Shown piece by piece: positions 7,466 to 13,277 of a stretch of 13,277 nucleotides of DNA (positions are counted from its first letter, which is position 1; every line of letters begins with the position of its first letter). The translations under genes and the position numbers were made by a program. Under the pieces are notes generated by a model. It saw only the letters and a list, made by a program, of their open reading frames with translations, was not told the DNA's origin and made no database searches. This stretch comes from an uncultured Lachnospiraceae bacterium (GTDB taxonomy: Bacteria; Bacillota; Clostridia; Lachnospirales; Lachnospiraceae). Location of the stretch: positions 1-13,277 of the forward strand of contig CANQYH010000060.1 in the NCBI GenBank assembly GCA_947628025.1, in the 5' to 3' direction.

Positions 7466-7494
7466 ATCATAGCATAAAAGCAGGGTCCGCGCAA
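7466..7494 (-). promoter_or_regulatory. Promoter for pyrF inside the 3' end of the Nudix gene
   Basis: On the minus strand TTGCGC (7489-7494) is followed after exactly 17 bases by TATGAT (7466-7471), with the extended -10 TG (TATGCTATGAT). The -10 covers the stop codon of the Nudix gene. It lies about 40 nt before the pyrF ATG. The -35 is weak, but the extended -10 compensates. Confidence 0.5.
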
Positions 7495-8555
7495 TATCCC
7501 AGATATTTTCCCAGCATTAAAAATTCCTCTTCCCGGATACAGGTAAGCGGGCTCTTTTCGCGGACCAGCCGCAGACATTCCTCATAATCGGCCCAGACCA
7601 CCTCGTCCAGCTCTTCTTTCTGCAGCTTCAGCTTTTCGATGTCCACTGGCCTGCGGTATACGTAGACCTGCGCCCGCTCCGCGTCCCGAAACGGTTTTCC
7701 GCGGAACGTCTCCTCCTCGTAGCCCGTACAGATCCCCACCGGCTCCAGATCTTCCGCGTCCGCCTCGATGCCCAGCTCCTCCGCCAGCTCCCGAAGCGCC
7801 GTCTCCAGGTGCCCGTCGCCCGCCGCCACATGTCCGGCGGAGGAGATATCGTAGCAGCCAGGGTAAGAATCCTTTTCCATGCTGCGCTTCTGCAGCAGCA
7901 CCTCAAACGAGGGACGTTTCTTTCCGTCCGTCTCTCCGCCGCATGGCTCCGCCGCGGTCTCTTTTTCCCGCACGATCCAGATATGGGATGTGGCATGGAG
8001 GCTCCCCTCCCTGTGGGCCACACCGCGCTCCCGCACGACGCCGGTCTTCGTCCCATCCTCGTTCAGTATATCAAACAGCTCCATCGGCTTTCCATCAAGC
8101 GCCGCGCCCGCCAGTCCGCCCCTCCCGTCATAGACCAGCTTCAGAGAGAAAAACGGCCGGTCTTCGTCGATCAGGCGGAAAAAGATCTTGTCGCCCTCCC
8201 AGAGGTTCAGGCCCCAGACCCGTTCGATCGGGACCCATTCCAGCACGCCCTCGTCGCAGGCCGCAGGCTCGCCCGTAAACGCGTCCGCGGTAAACAAGGA
8301 CATGTATTCCGTCTCTCCGCCGCCGGAAACAAAGGTCACCAGGCCCCGGAACCGGAACGAAGTCAGCGTATAGCCGGTCTCCTCCCGCACTTCCCGCAAC
8401 AGGCATTCCTCCGGGCTTTCCCCCTCCTCGAAATGACCGCCCACGCCGATCCATTTATCCTTATTGACGTCCTGCTTCTTCACGACCCGGTGAAGCATCA
8501 GGTAGCTCCCATCCTTTTCAATATAGCAAAGCGTGCTCATATTTTCCATCTTCAT
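7467..8555 (-). CDS. Tandem two-domain Nudix hydrolase
   Basis: A 362-residue protein with two Nudix domains in one chain. Domain 1 (about 1-157) has a perfect Nudix box at 40-62 (G40, E46, then REVREETGY) and a MutT/8-oxo-dGTPase-like beginning. Domain 2 (about 158-362) starts like the IPP isomerase/YfcD type (ELFDILNEDGTKTG) and has a box at 241-263 (RELAEELGI), except that Asp247 replaces the usual Glu of GX5E. The REXXEE metal ligands are intact in both domains. Such enzymes hydrolyse nucleoside diphosphate-linked compounds; the actual substrates are unknown. ATG 8555 has an AAAGGA site 7 nt upstream and a good promoter about 60 nt upstream. Its place ahead of pyrF suggests a link to nucleotide metabolism or sanitation, which is inference. 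Confidence 0.88.
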   Translation of the reverse strand: MKMENMSTLCYIEKDGSYLMLHRVVKKQDVNKDKWIGVGGHFEEGESPEECLLREVREETGYTLTSFRFRGLVTFVSGGGETEYMSLFTADAFTGEPAACDEGVLEWVPIERVWGLNLWEGDKIFFRLIDEDRPFFSLKLVYDGRGGLAGAALDGKPMELFDILNEDGTKTGVVRERGVAHREGSLHATSHIWIVREKETAAEPCGGETDGKKRPSFEVLLQKRSMEKDSYPGCYDISSAGHVAAGDGHLETALRELAEELGIEADAEDLEPVGICTGYEEETFRGKPFRDAERAQVYVYRRPVDIEKLKLQKEELDEVVWADYEECLRLVREKSPLTCIREEEFLMLGKYLGYCADPAFML

Positions 8556-8616
8556 TGAACGGTCCTTTCCGTTTGGTCCTGCGGCTCCTTTACAGTCTTA
8601 TTTCCGCGTTTTCTTT

Positions 8617-8645
8617 ATTGTATACCACTTTTTCCCATAAGGCAA
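8617..8645 (-). promoter_or_regulatory. Promoter for the Nudix-pyr gene series
   Basis: Minus-strand TTGCCT (8640-8645), a 17-base spacer and TACAAT (8617-8622) make a plausible sigma-A promoter 62 nt before the Nudix ATG. The region up to the divergent plus-strand gene at 8790 is otherwise non-coding. I could not find a convincing promoter for that gene. Confidence 0.6.
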
Positions 8646-8789
8646 GAATACATTCGCCGGCCGGATACAAGACGAATCTGCCGCTTTTCATACTTATTCC
8701 CATACTGGAAAAAAGCGCCAGTTCTTTTCCGCATAGACGGACCGCGGTTTCGGGCATACTGTTAAAAACGAGATTGGAGGTAATACGCG

Positions 8790-9224
8790 ATGGATAACCG
8801 AGATACGATCAATCTGCTGAAAGAGTGCGACGCCGGAGTCAAAATGGCGGTCTCCTCGTTTGACGAGGTGCTGGAGCGCATCCAGGATTCCGGCATGAAA
8901 AGCCTGCTCTCCGAGAGCAAGGAGGATCATGAGAAGCTGGGCCACGAGATCCACTCCCTGTTAAACGAACACCACAGCAGCGAAAAGGACCCGAATCCCG
9001 TGGCAAAGACCATGTCCTGGATGAAGACCACGATGAAAATGGGAATGGACGAAAGCGACGCCACGGTCGCCGATCTGATCACCGACGGCTGCAATATGGG
9101 CGTCAAGTCCCTGCACAAATATATGAACCAGTACCAGGACGCCGACAAAACCTCCCGCGATATCTGCGGGCGGCTGGCGGACCTGGAGGAAAATCTGTGC
9201 AAGGACCTGCAGGAATACCTGTAA
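8790..9224 (+). CDS. DUF2383-like helical-bundle protein
   Basis: A 144-residue, soluble, almost entirely helical protein, the only recognised gene on the plus strand. Predicted helices are at about 3-30, 34-62, 85-115 and 118-143, consistent with a four-helix ferritin-like bundle. Helix 2 is dense in potential metal ligands (E45, H47, E48, H52, E53, H55, E60, H61, H62). The C-terminal part (MGVKSLHKYMNQY and the DLEENLCKDLQEYL ending) matches my recollection of DUF2383/ferritin-like proteins of Clostridia. ATG 8790 follows GGAGG at about 9 nt. It is transcribed divergently from the Nudix-pyr genes and ends before a clear terminator. A role in metal or stress handling is possible, but nothing in the sequence proves it. 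Confidence 0.8.
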   Translation: MDNRDTINLLKECDAGVKMAVSSFDEVLERIQDSGMKSLLSESKEDHEKLGHEIHSLLNEHHSSEKDPNPVAKTMSWMKTTMKMGMDESDATVADLITDGCNMGVKSLHKYMNQYQDADKTSRDICGRLADLEENLCKDLQEYL

Positions 9225-9304
9225 ACGGCCGTTTTTCGCCGTAAGCATCCCGCGCCCGGATCCGGCGTATGGCAGCGGCGCGAGATCCTGCGGATAAACA
9301 TGCC

Positions 9305-9344
9305 AAAAGACTTACCTGCATTTTTCTGCCGGTAAGTCTTTTTT
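9305..9344 (+). terminator. Rho-independent terminator, probably bidirectional
   Basis: A perfect 12-bp stem (AAAAGACTTACC / GGTAAGTCTTTT) around a 14-base loop ends in a T-run on the plus strand, 81 nt after the DUF2383-like gene. The A-rich left arm gives the minus strand a shorter T-run, so it could also stop the convergent transcript that ends at 9456. The stretch 9225-9455 holds nothing else I can support. Confidence 0.85.
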
Positions 9345-9455
9345 GATCTTTGCGCCATATGCTGAAAGAGAACGCCGGATTCCCCAGCCTTTCCAGGAGG
9401 AACCTTATATCCCTTTTCGAACTGTTTCTGACCGCCGCAGGCCCTGGCTTTCCGT

Positions 9456-10082
9456 TTACCTCCAGAGCCGGTCCTCGACCCGCTGCATGGTTTTGGGATT
9501 CACCAGTATTTTTATGTCCTCGATAGAAGCCCATTCGTACTCGGCGACCCGCTTCTGCTTCAGATCCTCCAGGATCTCGTCCTTATTCTCCATCAGTACG
9601 CTGAATTCGTCTCCGACGTATTGAAACGACAGGCGCAGCACCCCGGCGTAAGCCGCCGCTTCCGGCTCCTCCGAGGCGGCGGGCGCGTCCGTTTCCCCGG
9701 TCGCTGCCGTGGGCGCCTGTCCGTCCGCGATGCTTTCTGCCCGTCCCAGATCCCTGGCGTACGCCTCATAACTCAGATAAGGTTCCATCCGGGCGGTGTT
9801 ATACGTGATCCGGTACCGCACGACATCCTCCGGTACCGCCGGATCCTCCTCAATGGCTTCTTTCGAACGGGCACTGTAATAATAACTGCCGCTCAGGACC
9901 AGGACTCCGTCGTCCTCCATCGCAAAATCCAGATCTTTCGTCGCCAGATATTCCTCCCCCAGGAGTTTTTTCCCGCCGTATTCAAAGGAAGAATATTCTA
10001 CGATCGCGATCCCCACGCCGACGCCGCTGACCAATACCCCTGTCAGGAATATTCCTGCAAGGATCATCCGTATGTTACGCAT
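9456..10082 (-). CDS. Single-pass membrane/secreted hypothetical of the PadR-DUF1700 module
   Basis: Conserved-looking hypothetical of 208 residues, not assigned to a named family. A hydrophobic segment at about 7-29 behind a short Arg-containing head is a signal anchor or uncleaved signal. It is followed by YSSFEYGGKKLLGEEY and an extracytoplasmic domain rich in Tyr and acidic residues. A low-complexity Ala/Glu/Pro/Thr linker covers about 122-144 before a C-terminal beta/alpha part. The frame is open upstream to 10322, but ATG 10082 is chosen because AAAGGAGG lies 9 nt before it and the upstream reading is Arg/Lys-rich noise over the previous gene. It overlaps the DUF1700 stop by 8 bp, so translation is probably coupled. 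DUF1700 genes are often followed by an envelope DUF4097-type protein; this may be a reduced or divergent relative. Confidence 0.75.
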   Translation of the reverse strand: MRNIRMILAGIFLTGVLVSGVGVGIAIVEYSSFEYGGKKLLGEEYLATKDLDFAMEDDGVLVLSGSYYYSARSKEAIEEDPAVPEDVVRYRITYNTARMEPYLSYEAYARDLGRAESIADGQAPTAATGETDAPAASEEPEAAAYAGVLRLSFQYVGDEFSVLMENKDEILEDLKQKRVAEYEWASIEDIKILVNPKTMQRVEDRLWR

Positions 10083-11577
10083 GTTCTTCCGCCTCCTTTC
10101 TCTCCGCGCCGTCCCTTTCCGGATCCGACCCGGCTTCCGGAAAAGCGTCCGCCCCGGAAAAGCTTTCCGAACGCTCCTTCTTTCCAAACGCATCCTTTTC
10201 CGCCGGCCTTTCATCCGGCTCCCCTGCGGAATCATTTTCCTGCGGCAGCTCTCCCTGCCAGGGCGCGGGCGGCTTTTCCGTATACCGTTCTTCCGGTTCG
10301 AGCATTTCTTCTCTCCGCACATTCCCGTAAGACGGCTGCGTCTCTTCCTTTTTCTTTACGAAGCGGCGTTTCCGCTCCCGGATCTCTGGTCCGCTTTCCG
10401 CCGCCTCGGCCGTTTTCTTCTTTCCGCGCCACAAAAGCGTCAGTCCGAACAAAGCCAGGGCGAAGATACTTACCGTCACGCCCAGACAGGCCAGCGTCAC
10501 GCCCAGAAGCGGATACCCGTCGAGCAGCAGCACGGTCAAGACTCCCAGGCTGAAGAGCCCGAACATACCGAACAGCCCCACCAGCAGTACGCCGCAGATA
10601 CATCCCATATTCCAAAACAGGCGCACGCACCAGACCGCAGCCTCCGCGCACCACCGGCCGATGGCCGCGATCCCGCGCCACAGACCGCCTAACGGACTCC
10701 TTTTCGCTTCCATTTCCATGTTTCCTCTCTCTGTCCTCCCCTTTTTATACGCTGCCCCAGGCGGTGCACATCCGATCCTCTCCGCCGCTTCCGCCCGCAG
10801 GCTTTCCGGCGGCCCGCCTGCCCGTTTCCCCGTCAGCCAGGCGACGGGACGGCAGAGCTGCCTCCAGAGCCAGCGCAGCGCTCTCACGCTCCACCGTCCG
10901 GCCCCGCGCAGCAGGACCAGACTCCAGCCTGCCAAGGCGGCGAGCGCTTTCCAGCACCATTTCGCCAGCGCGCACGACCGCTCCCAGCTCCAGACCACCG
11001 CCGTTTCGGCCGTCCTCCAAAGCCAGGACGCCGCCAGCGCCGCCTTTCTCCAGGTCCATGAAAGGAAGCTCCCCAGACCGTGCCCTGCTTTCGCACAAAA
11101 ACTTCCGAGCGTTCCCGTCAGCCTGCGGACCGCGCCCTTTTCTTTCTCACCGTGTTCAGCCGCGCCCATCATCCGAACGCCCGCCTCCTGCCGGGAAGAA
11201 CTGCCGTGTCCGGCCGCAGAGCCGCCGTCTGTCTGTCTGCCGCCTGCTTTTCCCGCCGCCTCCGCCAGCGGTTCTCCCAGGCTCCGCACGCCGTTTCCGT
11301 CTGCCGGAGCGCCAAAACCGCCGAACGCGTCTGCGTCCCCGCCCGGCCCGCGCCCTTTTATAGACGCATAATCGGTCCGCACATGATAGGCCTCCAGAAT
11401 ATCCGCCGTCAGCTCCCGGAAATCGCCGAAATCCGCGATCGCCTCCGCCTCGCTCAGACCGTTTTTCATCTTCATATCGATATGCTGCTCGTACTCGTCA
11501 AGGATGTCCCTCAGCTCCTCGTCCTGCAGGACCGCCAGAGCCTGTTCCAATCCGGATAGAAATTCTTTCTTATTCAT
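10075..11577 (-). CDS. DUF1700 membrane protein with Trp-rich 11-residue repeats
   Basis: A 500-residue protein. Residues 1-70 (MNKKEFLSGLEQAL..., DEYEQHI, SEAEAIADFG) are the DUF1700 head typically encoded beside PadR regulators. Residues 75-150 are a Gly/Ala/Asp-rich linker. Residues 174-239 form six 11-residue units, each starting with Trp. Residues 298-325 are again Trp-rich, followed by two strong TM segments at about 326-352 and 357-383 (GYPLLGVTLACLG between). A charged tail fills 384-500. Family members I know of are nearer 200 residues, so the middle and tail are extra. ATG 11577 is chosen for GGAG 6 nt upstream; the frame extends to 11694 but overlaps padR. Role unknown: DUF1700 proteins are thought to act with PadR and envelope proteins. 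Confidence 0.82.
   Translation of the reverse strand: MNKKEFLSGLEQALAVLQDEELRDILDEYEQHIDMKMKNGLSEAEAIADFGDFRELTADILEAYHVRTDYASIKGRGPGGDADAFGGFGAPADGNGVRSLGEPLAEAAGKAGGRQTDGGSAAGHGSSSRQEAGVRMMGAAEHGEKEKGAVRRLTGTLGSFCAKAGHGLGSFLSWTWRKAALAASWLWRTAETAVVWSWERSCALAKWCWKALAALAGWSLVLLRGAGRWSVRALRWLWRQLCRPVAWLTGKRAGGPPESLRAEAAERIGCAPPGAAYKKGRTERGNMEMEAKRSPLGGLWRGIAAIGRWCAEAAVWCVRLFWNMGCICGVLLVGLFGMFGLFSLGVLTVLLLDGYPLLGVTLACLGVTVSIFALALFGLTLLWRGKKKTAEAAESGPEIRERKRRFVKKKEETQPSYGNVRREEMLEPEERYTEKPPAPWQGELPQENDSAGEPDERPAEKDAFGKKERSESFSGADAFPEAGSDPERDGAERKEAEEHA
10711..10741 (-). promoter_or_regulatory. Possible internal translation start in the DUF1700 gene
   Basis: Codons 287 and 289 are both ATG. The preceding minus-strand bases read GGGGAGGACAGAGAGAGGAAAC, a purine-rich block unlike the surrounding GC-rich coding DNA. 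GAGG lies 4 nt from the first ATG and 10 nt from the second. Initiation here would give a roughly 212-214 residue product holding only the C-terminal membrane domain and tail. Confidence 0.35.
10861..11058 (-). repeat. Six tandem 33-bp units coding W-x-W 11-mers
   Basis: Within the DUF1700 gene, six in-frame 33-base units each start with TGG. The first four also have TGG as third codon (W174/176, W185/187, W196/198, W207/209), and the last two start at W218 and W229. A further W236/W238 pair and W247 follow out of register. Base identity between units is low outside the TGG codons, so the repeat is old or held by protein-level selection. Confidence 0.8.
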
Positions 11578-11647
11578 CGTCCGCTCCATTCTCCTATCGC
11601 CGCATCCGTCCGCCCGTTCTCCGGGTCCGGACCGTCTTCTCCCGAAC

Positions 11648-11968
11648 CTACCGCTGCTTATGCTCCTCCAAAAAACCGCTGACGCGGGCGGCAAACTCCG
11701 TCCACTCCGCCTCCAGCTTATCCCGGTAGAGGATCCCGGCCACCGTCAGATGATAATATTTCCGCGGCGGACCCTCCGTAGATTCCCGCAGGTACGTCTC
11801 GAAATACCGCTCGTTGGTCAGCCGCTTCAGCAGCGGATAGATCGTGCCCTCGTTGACGTCCACGACTTTCGACACTTCTTCCACCAGCTCGTACCCGTAC
11901 ATATCCCTCTGCCGGACCGATTCCAGCACGATCAGTTCCAGGACGCCTTTTTTGAACTGCGCATTCAT
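11648..11968 (-). CDS. PadR-family transcriptional regulator
   Basis: A 106-residue winged-helix repressor of the short PadR subfamily. It opens with the usual MNAQFKKGVLELIVL helix, then RDMYGYELVEEV, the recognition helix GTIYPLLKRL (41-50), a wing around EGPPRKYYHLT (66-76), and a C-terminal helix that would form the dimer. ATG 11968 is preceded by GAGGG at 5 nt. The DUF1700 gene begins 70 nt after its stop, in the usual PadR-DUF1700 order. Its own promoter is packed with dyads, which suggests autorepression. The signal it senses cannot be read from the sequence. Confidence 0.94.
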   Translation of the reverse strand: MNAQFKKGVLELIVLESVRQRDMYGYELVEEVSKVVDVNEGTIYPLLKRLTNERYFETYLRESTEGPPRKYYHLTVAGILYRDKLEAEWTEFAARVSGFLEEHKQR

Positions 11969-11994
11969 ACTGTCCCTCGCTTTCTTCTGGATTT

Positions 11995-12023
11995 ATATTA
12001 TACCAACTACTTGGTAATGTCAA
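11995..12023 (-). promoter_or_regulatory. Promoter of the padR-DUF1700 operon
   Basis: A consensus TTGACA (12018-12023) is followed after 15 bases by TATAAT (11997-12002), or after 17 by TAATAT in the overlapping register (11995-12000). It lies about 30 nt before the padR ATG, with no other gene between. Confidence 0.75.
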
Positions 12024-12026
12024 GTA
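12001..12026. promoter_or_regulatory. Overlapping dyads, candidate PadR operator
   Basis: Two inverted repeats interlock in the promoter: TACCAA-CTAC-TTGGTA (12001-12016), between the -10 and -35 and touching the -10, and TACTTG-GTAATGT-CAAGTA (12008-12026), covering the -35. A repressor dimer on either would block RNA polymerase. Assignment to this PadR protein is inferred from position. Confidence 0.55.
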
Positions 12027-12085
12027 CTATTTATAAAAAAGTACATGCAGCAAGGCTTACGTGTTTTTTCTTGGGGAATTCATCA

Positions 12086-12124
12086 GAAAACCGCTGAGAA
12101 CGGTCCGGGTTCCCAGCGGTTTTC
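12086..12124 (-). terminator. Terminator after ttdB
   Basis: A 16-base stem (GAAAACCGCTGAGAAC with its partner, one mismatch) closes a 7-base loop. It lies 37 nt past the ttdB stop and runs into a short T-run (GGTTTTC) on the minus strand. The stem is nearly symmetric, so it may also act on plus-strand transcripts. It insulates the tartrate genes from padR. Confidence 0.75.
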
Positions 12125-12160
12125 CTGTATGGAAGTACAGATAAAAGAAATCGTTTCGAA

Positions 12161-12793
12161 TTATTTAATGAATTTCACTTCCGGATAGATCGCCTGCTTG
12201 GCGGCCTCTTTCTTCTCGTTAAAAGCGATCTTGTTCTCCTCGAACATATTCCTGCCCTGCGCATCGATCGAGACGATCAGCGGGCCGAATTCTTTCACTT
12301 TGCAGCACCACAGCGTTTCCGGCATCCCCAGCTCATCCCAATGGTGCTCGGCGATCCTCTCTACTTCCGTAGCGGCCACAACGGCGCAGCCGGCCGGGAA
12401 CACGCAGTGGATCGCGCCGAACTCTTTGCAGGCGCGCTCCGTATTGGGACCCATCCCGCCCTTGCCGACGATCACGCGCACGCCCGTCAGCTTCGTAAAC
12501 TCATACTCGAACTTCTCCATACGCATGGAAGTGGTCGGTCCTACGGAAACCATCTCATAGTCGTCCTCTGTCCCCTCGATCCTGCGGACAATGGGACCGG
12601 CGTGAAAGATCGCTTTCCCTCTGATATCGTAGGGCAATTCCCTGCCGTATTCCACCAGACGGCGGTGCGCCACGTCGCGGCAGGTCATCAGATCCCCGTC
12701 CAGCCAGACAATATCTCCGATTTTAATATCTGCCAGATCCTCGGCGCTTATCGGGGTAACCAGAACTTTCTTATCTCCTCTGATCTCGATCAT
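12161..12793 (-). CDS. ttdB: L(+)-tartrate dehydratase, beta subunit
   Basis: Beta subunit of an iron-sulfur hydro-lyase that dehydrates L(+)-tartrate to oxaloacetate together with the alpha subunit. The 210 residues are similar along their whole length to what I recall of E. coli TtdB: KKVLVTPISAEDL near the start, TCRDVAHRRL, GKAIFHAGPIVR (59-70), VGPTTSMRME (84-93), GKGGMGP (110-116), CVFPAGCAVVAAT and KVKEFGPLIVSID. Class I fumarase beta domains share the HAGP, GPTTS and GKGGMG motifs, so fumarase is the main alternative. The TtdA-like partner and the detailed match favour tartrate. ATG 12793 has GGAGG 8 nt upstream. It starts 44 bp after the ttdA stop and is the last gene before a terminator. 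Confidence 0.85.
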   Translation of the reverse strand: MIEIRGDKKVLVTPISAEDLADIKIGDIVWLDGDLMTCRDVAHRRLVEYGRELPYDIRGKAIFHAGPIVRRIEGTEDDYEMVSVGPTTSMRMEKFEYEFTKLTGVRVIVGKGGMGPNTERACKEFGAIHCVFPAGCAVVAATEVERIAEHHWDELGMPETLWCCKVKEFGPLIVSIDAQGRNMFEENKIAFNEKKEAAKQAIYPEVKFIK

Positions 12794-12837
12794 TCTTATG
12801 TCCTCCTTTTATACTATGTAACTATCAGCCGGTGATC

Positions 12838-13277
12838 TCACTGATTCAGATCAATGGTTGAATGTGTGTCTACGGTTGCGTGCAGATCGCTGTCAAAGAT
12901 CACATGTCCGCGGCGATGGGACCAGCATCCCACGTTCACGGCCACGCCGATCGTGGACGGATGGCGGGCGGTATTTTCGATGTTTACGCCCATCACCGAG
13001 AACTTTCCGCCCATTCCCTGAGGGCCGAGGCCGATCGCGTTGATCCCGTCCTCCAGCAGCTTCTCCATCTTCGCCGCGTTTGCGTTCTCATTATGGGAGC
13101 CGATCGGGCGCATCAGGGCCTTTTTGGAAAGCAGGGCCGCCGTCTCCACCGAGGTAGCCACGCCGACGCCGACCAGAAGAGGCGGGCAGGCATTCAGGCC
13201 GTAGCTGGTCATCTGGTCCAGCACGAAATCGGTGATGCCCTCGTAACCTGCGCCAGGCATCAGCACCATGGCTTTTC
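12838..13277 (-). CDS. ttdA: L(+)-tartrate dehydratase, alpha subunit (5' end outside window)
   Basis: C-terminal half, about 146 residues, of the catalytic alpha subunit, which carries the iron-sulfur cluster. The frame is open through the right edge of the window (a Lys and an Ala codon precede the first visible Met), so the gene is cut by the window and not truncated in nature. The visible part holds KAMVLMPGAGYEG, NACPPLLVGVGVATSVETAA, MRPIGS, GPQGMGGKFSVMGV, ARHPSTIGVAVNVGCWSHRRG and a C-terminus ending DLNQ. These blocks match E. coli TtdA as I remember it and depart from fumarase, which has a GIGGTAE-type motif where this has GVATSVETAA. Two cysteines, in NACPP and VGCW, are candidate cluster ligands. 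Probably co-transcribed with ttdB. Confidence 0.85.
   Translation of the reverse strand, partial: KAMVLMPGAGYEGITDFVLDQMTSYGLNACPPLLVGVGVATSVETAALLSKKALMRPIGSHNENANAAKMEKLLEDGINAIGLGPQGMGGKFSVMGVNIENTARHPSTIGVAVNVGCWSHRRGHVIFDSDLHATVDTHSTIDLNQ

Noticed and set aside
10083..10322. Arg/Lys-rich 80-residue N-terminal extension of the 208-residue membrane protein
   Set aside because: It is an out-of-frame reading of the DUF1700 tail; AAAGGAGG directly before ATG 10082 marks the true start.
10764..11371. Plus-strand frames of about 200-236 residues opposite the DUF1700 gene
   Set aside because: Ser/Pro/Arg-rich shadow translations produced by the GC-rich, stop-poor complement; no ribosome binding site or domain.
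1..13277. CRISPR array, insertion sequence, prophage or defence system
   Set aside because: No regularly spaced repeats, transposase, integrase, toxin-antitoxin or nuclease genes were seen; the recognised genes are metabolic, regulatory or small membrane proteins.

Overview
The window looks like chromosomal DNA from a GC-rich Gram-positive anaerobe of the Clostridia, most likely Lachnospiraceae. The evidence is the two-subunit class 1B dihydroorotate dehydrogenase (PyrD plus PyrK), a PadR/DUF1700 regulatory pair, a DUF2383-like protein, strong AGGAGG ribosome binding sites on most genes, and -35/-10 promoters of ordinary sigma-A type. All recognised genes lie on the minus strand except one. 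There are no rRNA or tRNA genes, CRISPR arrays or insertion sequences.

Read in the direction of minus-strand transcription (right to left), the window opens with the 3' part of ttdA and all of ttdB, the two subunits of an iron-sulfur L(+)-tartrate dehydratase. A strong hairpin terminator follows. Next is a self-contained regulatory or envelope module: a small PadR repressor with a dyad-rich promoter, a long DUF1700 membrane protein, and a short single-pass membrane protein overlapping the DUF1700 gene by 8 bp. A terminator hairpin that can work both ways separates this module from the single plus-strand gene, a DUF2383-like helical-bundle protein.

Divergent from that gene is the pyrimidine cluster: a tandem two-domain Nudix hydrolase, then pyrF, pyrK, pyrD and pyrE. 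These supply the DHO-to-orotate, orotate-to-OMP and OMP-to-UMP steps; the early genes (carbamoyl phosphate, pyrB, pyrC) are not here. A promoter can be seen before the Nudix gene, another inside its 3' end ahead of pyrF, and a third in the pyrD-pyrE gap. Downstream are a 49-residue membrane peptide missed by length-limited ORF calling, a possible 58-residue ORF, a VanZ-like membrane protein that overlaps a charged three-helix membrane protein, and a large M29-type metallo-aminopeptidase with an unusual N-terminal extension. The last 350 bases hold only hairpins, one of which is a good terminator for the aminopeptidase gene.

Most of the window is ordinary housekeeping DNA. The most unusual feature is in the DUF1700 protein: six consecutive 11-residue units, each starting with tryptophan (W174, 185, 196, 207, 218, 229), inserted between the DUF1700 head and the C-terminal membrane segments. 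Other points worth a look are a possible internal translation start in the same gene, the overlapping dyads in the PadR promoter, and the tandem Nudix fusion at the head of the pyr genes.
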